Origin: Stereocaulon alpinum
Taxonomy: Eukaryota > Ascomycota > Lecanoromycetes > Lecanorales > Stereocaulaceae
Assembly (NCBI GenBank): GCA_018257865.1
Contig: JAEUBA010000058.1
Coordinates: 124,001 to 188,000 of the forward strand
Length of the DNA stretch: 64,000 nucleotides
Direction: 5' to 3'
Numbering within the stretch: position 1 is the first letter of the stretch; each line of letters begins with the position of its first letter. Shown piece by piece: positions 60,441-64,000 of this stretch. The translations under genes and the position numbers were made by a program. The notes under the pieces are model-generated. The model was not told the DNA's origin. It ran no database searches and saw nothing but the letters and a program-made list of their open reading frames with translations.

Positions 60441-61351
60441 CTACATGTCCAAATAATTTCCACATACGCATTGCTGCACCACCTCCACATCCTCATAACT
60501 AACGCCCACCCTCCTCGTCCCACGAAGGTGCCATCCAGTCTCCCTCTTCAGATTCTGAATCATGATACCCGAAAGCACCACCATCTGCGTATCAATGCCA
60601 TCCAGAATAGTATGGTCAGAGAGATACAGTCCATACGTGATATTGGCTGATATCCATCCTACAACATGTCAGGGTTTACGCTCCCAAATCCGGATGAATG
60701 AAAACCACGACAGGGCTCTCCCCGTCATTAATGTAGAGCTTACTAAAGTCCCTATGTGCATCAAAAGCCTTGATCGTAGCCGTCCGATTATCCTTATAGA
60801 TCTGATCAAGCCACGCTAGACCGCGTTGGCGATTCTGTTCTCCGGATTGCCAGTGCTCGCTTTGAGTCCGTTTCAGTTATCTACGCGACTGACTCATACA
60901 AATGATTGATGTTCAACATACCGTGAGCATGAGTAGTCCTTGTCCTCGGGCCTCTCGGCTGCATCGATGGAGAAGATGGCCTCGATTGGCTTGCATACTC
61001 CGATGATCGGGACACATTTGACTAATGCCTCGCGGAGGCGTCGTACGAGTGCTTTGCGGGATTCGCTGGTCGAGTACTGCGGTTTTTGGATGAGGTAGGT
61101 GTAGAGATTGCCGGTGAATTCGGGTTGGCTTCCTCCTGTTAGGGCGGATATCTAGATGGTTTGCTGTTAGCTGTGCTGTTATAGCGAGACGGAATACATG
61201 TGGACGTTGTGCAAAGGGAGATGGGGCATCGTACGGCGATGAGATACCATCGATCTTCACCAAGTGTGTTGGTAGGGAATTTCTTCTCGAGTTCTTGGAA
61301 TAGGGTGATGGCTTCTTCAGCCGTTGGGTCGGGGTGAGGATCCATGTTCAT
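60441..61351 (-). CDS. AhpD-like (carboxymuconolactone decarboxylase-fold) protein
   Basis: Four exons, complement(join(60441..60658, 60744..60859, 60922..61151, 61235..61351)), give 226 residues (224 if the second Met at 61345 is used). Introns of 83, 62 and 85 nt are GT-AG. Seen: DPHPDPTAEEAITLFQELE at the start, LTGGSQPEFTGNLYTYLI, a central REALVKCVPIIGVCKPIEA with Cys85 and Cys92, GLYLSDHTILDGIDTQMVVL, and a basic C-terminus near WHLRGTRRVG. This matches a fungal branch of the AhpD-like family. The classical CxxC peroxidase pair is replaced by C-x6-C, so peroxidase activity is doubtful. No signal peptide. Function unknown, possibly oxidative or metabolite chemistry. Confidence 0.8.
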
Positions 61352-62263
61352 TGATGTCCACGCCTTGAGATCTCGACTTGGCAGGCGTATCGATCTCAAT
61401 GTTGATCTCTGAATAAGAGACCAGAAGACAGTCTCAGTAGATGATGGACTCAAAGGTTGATGAGTACGGGAATAATTGTTGGCGTATTTGGTCAAGGGTC
61501 GTAGCCAATTCCTGATCATCTTCCAACATCAATTACTGACCGCTAAACATTGACTTGAGGGTGTTGGAAGGATGTACCCCGCTAAGTTGTCAGAGCCCTA
61601 AAGCTGTCGGTTTGCCCCTAAGCAGACCTTCCAGGGAGCCCTGTGTGCGCCCTGGAAATAGGACTAAAGCCGAGATCTCCGGGGAGTCATCCGCTCCTCA
61701 AGCGACCCCGTCTAGGCGGTGCTTCAAGATGGCCGGGGCGGGTGATTGCTCAGAGTGTGACCCTCTCTAATTCACTGTACATCTAAAGCGCTTAGTGAGA
61801 TTGACAGAGTCTCTTGATTCTCAAGTCACGAATGAGAACAATAAGTGAGCTCCCTTAGGACATCTAGAAATGCCCCAGCACCTAGAATAATGTTGGTATT
61901 GGATGCAATCCGGCCAACCAAATCATCCGTTCTTCATTCCTGGTTTTGGCGCCAAGCGAGCACTTTCAGAAGACGATCTCAACCAACGCAGAATAATTGT
62001 ATCTGCAGCGAAGGCTCAAGCATATGCTCTCGCTCCACCATCAGGGTTCGAAGTCAGTGTCATGAAATCGAGGAGTCTATTAGTGGGCATTCTGCAGAGT
62101 TCGGCGTCACTCTTCGTGACCACACTATCACTCTAGCAAGTCAACAACATCTAAGACTTTATGGACAAATTATACGGGCTCAGAACAAACCAGGATTCCA
62201 GGGGACCATAACGATAGGTGAAACCTAAGGCATAGGCTTCCTGTCACGCCAGTCTCTGAGCGT
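61352..62263. other. Intergenic with a GC-rich patch
   Basis: 61560-61770 is GC-rich and begins and ends with GAGGGT in inverted orientation; too little to call an element. Plus frames at 61845-62228 have no domain. Confidence 0.35.
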
Positions 62264-63321
62264 CTATGGACATCTGTCTACCCTCATCCCTTCATGCTTC
62301 CACGTTTGCTGCATCTCTTCGAACCCATTCTGCCACTCAAGGTACCAAAGCTCCCTAAGTCCACCTGCGATCCCTTTCATTGTGGGATCTTTAAACCTCG
62401 CTTCCGCTTCCCGATCCTTCCACCAAAATTTGAATACGTTCGTACTCTCGATTAGCCGATTAGCCGTGGTTTCTGGTGGGCTCAAGCTGTTTGGAGCAGC
62501 ATCACAAGATGGAGTCTCATGGGCGGTCTCACTACTGTTATCATGGCCATCCGCAAAGCCGTGGTCAATGGGGCCACATCAGTATTCGCGATGGTCATGT
62601 TGCCACCGTCACTACGGGCCCATCCTTTGTAAACTTGCCGTAAGTCGCCCAACAGGGCTGACCAGTTCCTATCGTCGCCTTGAACCCATAAGAACCACTT
62701 GCTTAGTTGATCGAACCTCTGCGCATGTTCTAGGTGATAGGTTGGATCGAGGTTTGCTGGTATACGCCATATGATGAGCTCGAAAGATTCACAATCGAGT
62801 GTGGGTTGATTGAATGTCCAGGGATGTAAAACAACATTGGTCACTCGAGCTGGACTGCTGAGATACTGACGGAGTGCCGCAAGCGGAGAGGTAGAAGGGA
62901 TGTCTCTGAAGTTAACGGATGATGTGAAGGGTGCAGTGGGATACTTCTTCCATGCTATGATAGGGCTCACTGATTAATCTGGTGATAGTAAATAGAATGT
63001 ATGTCCTTGAGGTGTTTTCTCTTATCTTGACTTACCTATGAACAGCACGATGTCATTGTATTTGTCCAAATCGGGTCCCCAGAGTATAGATTTGTACCCC
63101 TCCTCTTCTTTGACCGCTTGTAGAAAAGTTCTGAAGGCTTGGCCAGCAGGTGTAGTGGCAATGTTATTGAGCAACGAATTAGTCGATGGAGCGTAGATTT
63201 TTTGTGTGCTTTTCAAGTGGACGATCGCGGTGATGGGATCTCTGTTTGGTGGGGAAGGGTATTCATTATAAGGCGGGATCATCGACGAATTCGTGATGAA
63301 GGAATGAGTAAAGTCTTTCAT
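62264..63321 (-). pseudogene. Stress-responsive/ABM-like alpha-beta barrel protein, frame broken
   Basis: Exon 1 is 63321-63036 on the minus strand (ATG at 63321); the intron is GTAAGT to an AG at 62970 or 62955 (both in frame). Exon 2 runs to a stop at 62264. Seen: TAIVHLKSTQKIYAPST, FLQAVKEEEGYKSILWGPDL and KYNDIVLFI, the strand-helix-strand layout of dimeric alpha-beta barrel (ABM-type) domains, then a second such half (VVLHPWTF, ESFELIIWRIP, FKFWWKDREAEARF). Near 62570 the frame changes: the upstream frame stops at 62482, while the downstream frame (TANRLIESTNVFKFWWKD) is open to 62264. One missing base in a run of Cs, or a short unrecognised intron, would explain it. It may be functional if the latter. 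Confidence 0.55.
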
Positions 63322-63423
63322 CGTTTCTGTCCCGTTAATACACAGAGTTTTGGCCCTCACGCATTATTCCTTTGGCAAAAGCAGTGGTGAGGTACAATAT
63401 GTCAGGCTCAAATTAGAATCAAT

Positions 63424-63905
63424 TCAACAAGAGACTAAGAAAGCTTCAGGCGGCCGTACACCAAGCAACAGAAGGATCAACAGAGTAAGTTTAGTACGCT
63501 GCGTTTGCAACGCCAGTTCCCACTGTATGACGTCGCTGGTTCTCACAGTTGCTCTCTTACCTTTGAGCCAGCCAGGGTTCGTCTCAGACCACCGATTGAC
63601 CATAACAAGAAGTCCTTGACGAAGTAAGCTAGTATGATGTTTGCAATCTTCAAGACATTCAACCTGATCTTGGGCGGGAATCCATAGGCGCAATACTTCG
63701 GGTCAGAGTATTTCTTCCAATTTTTAGGGATCAACAGTGCTCCTGGATGGTGTCGAATATTGATTTGAACAAAGTTCTTAGTATGAAGGTTTCTATGGCG
63801 TTGGATGCGGGACAAGTACGCATGCCAAGCCTGCTGACTAATAAGGCGGGGGCTAGGGGTGCCTTGGTATCTAGGAACCGTAACACCAAGGCTGTTGATA
63901 GTCAC
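63424..63905 (-). CDS. Partial membrane protein at the right edge
   Basis: Minus-strand exon(s): a frame from about 63905 (probable acceptor near 63892) through FVQINIRHHPGALLIPKNWK and a hydrophobic NVLKIANIILAYFVKDFLLW to a GTAAGA donor at about 63561. A possible last exon begins near 63522 and ends after a hydrophobic TLLILLLLGV at 63424. The 5' part lies beyond the window. It vaguely recalls fungal wax-synthase-like membrane acyltransferases, but I cannot confirm this. Confidence 0.4.
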
Positions 63906-64000
63906 CCAGCTAATTTACTCTTGAATGGCAATTGTCATTGACGCGCAATAGGCACAGAGCACAACAACGTTTCATGCCCACAAGTATGCAATTCATTTCC

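Overview
The window looks like nuclear DNA of a filamentous ascomycete (Pezizomycotina). Coding exons are joined by short introns (about 45-145 nt) with GT-AG borders and CTAAC-like branch sites. The gene families are typically fungal: CFEM, HET, F-box, fungal AhpD-like, OCH1-type glycosyltransferase. I suspect a dothideomycete but cannot prove it from the sequence. Gene density is low: about eleven well-supported genes, several broken or uncertain ones, and a large share of non-coding, repeat-rich DNA. I saw no rRNA, convincing tRNA, CRISPR or prokaryotic feature. All exon joins below were made by eye from splice sites and reading frame.

0-15 kb: an intracellular trypsin/V8-like serine protease with a C-terminal repeat region (643-2952), a class I photolyase (3619-5217), about 7 kb with only gene remnants and one small proline-rich ORF, then a four-exon choline-sulfatase (12552-14492).

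15.2-21.9 kb: a long array of diverged tandem repeats. It has a roughly 50-60 bp zone, a roughly 220-260 bp zone running through about 4.5 kb, an embedded 18-bp minisatellite, and a separate roughly 180 bp family. No gene is supported here.

23.7-36 kb: a seven-exon, GPI-type secreted protein with three CFEM domains (23683-25209); a TLC-domain membrane protein on the minus strand (28007-29163); and a large minus-strand gene that fuses a polytopic membrane region to a DXD sugar transferase (32067 to at least 34985, 5' end unresolved).

36.9-53.5 kb: an intact F-box gene (36897-38030), a small secreted four-cysteine protein (minus, 39458-40003) with a 75-bp tandem duplication about 200 bp upstream, an F-box gene with a broken frame (44277-45628), a 318-bp MITE-like element (47521-47838), several decayed coding stretches, and a two-exon gene of unknown family (52757-53451).

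56-64 kb: an intronless HET-domain gene (56467-58452), then a minus-strand group: an AhpD-like protein (60441-61351), a stress-responsive/ABM-like alpha-beta barrel protein with a frame break (62264-63321), and the 3' part of a membrane protein running off the right edge.

The genes do not form one pathway. They mix DNA repair, sulfur scavenging, surface/secreted proteins, non-self recognition (HET) and possible cell-death machinery (protease with hydrophobic repeats), separated by repeat-rich accessory DNA.
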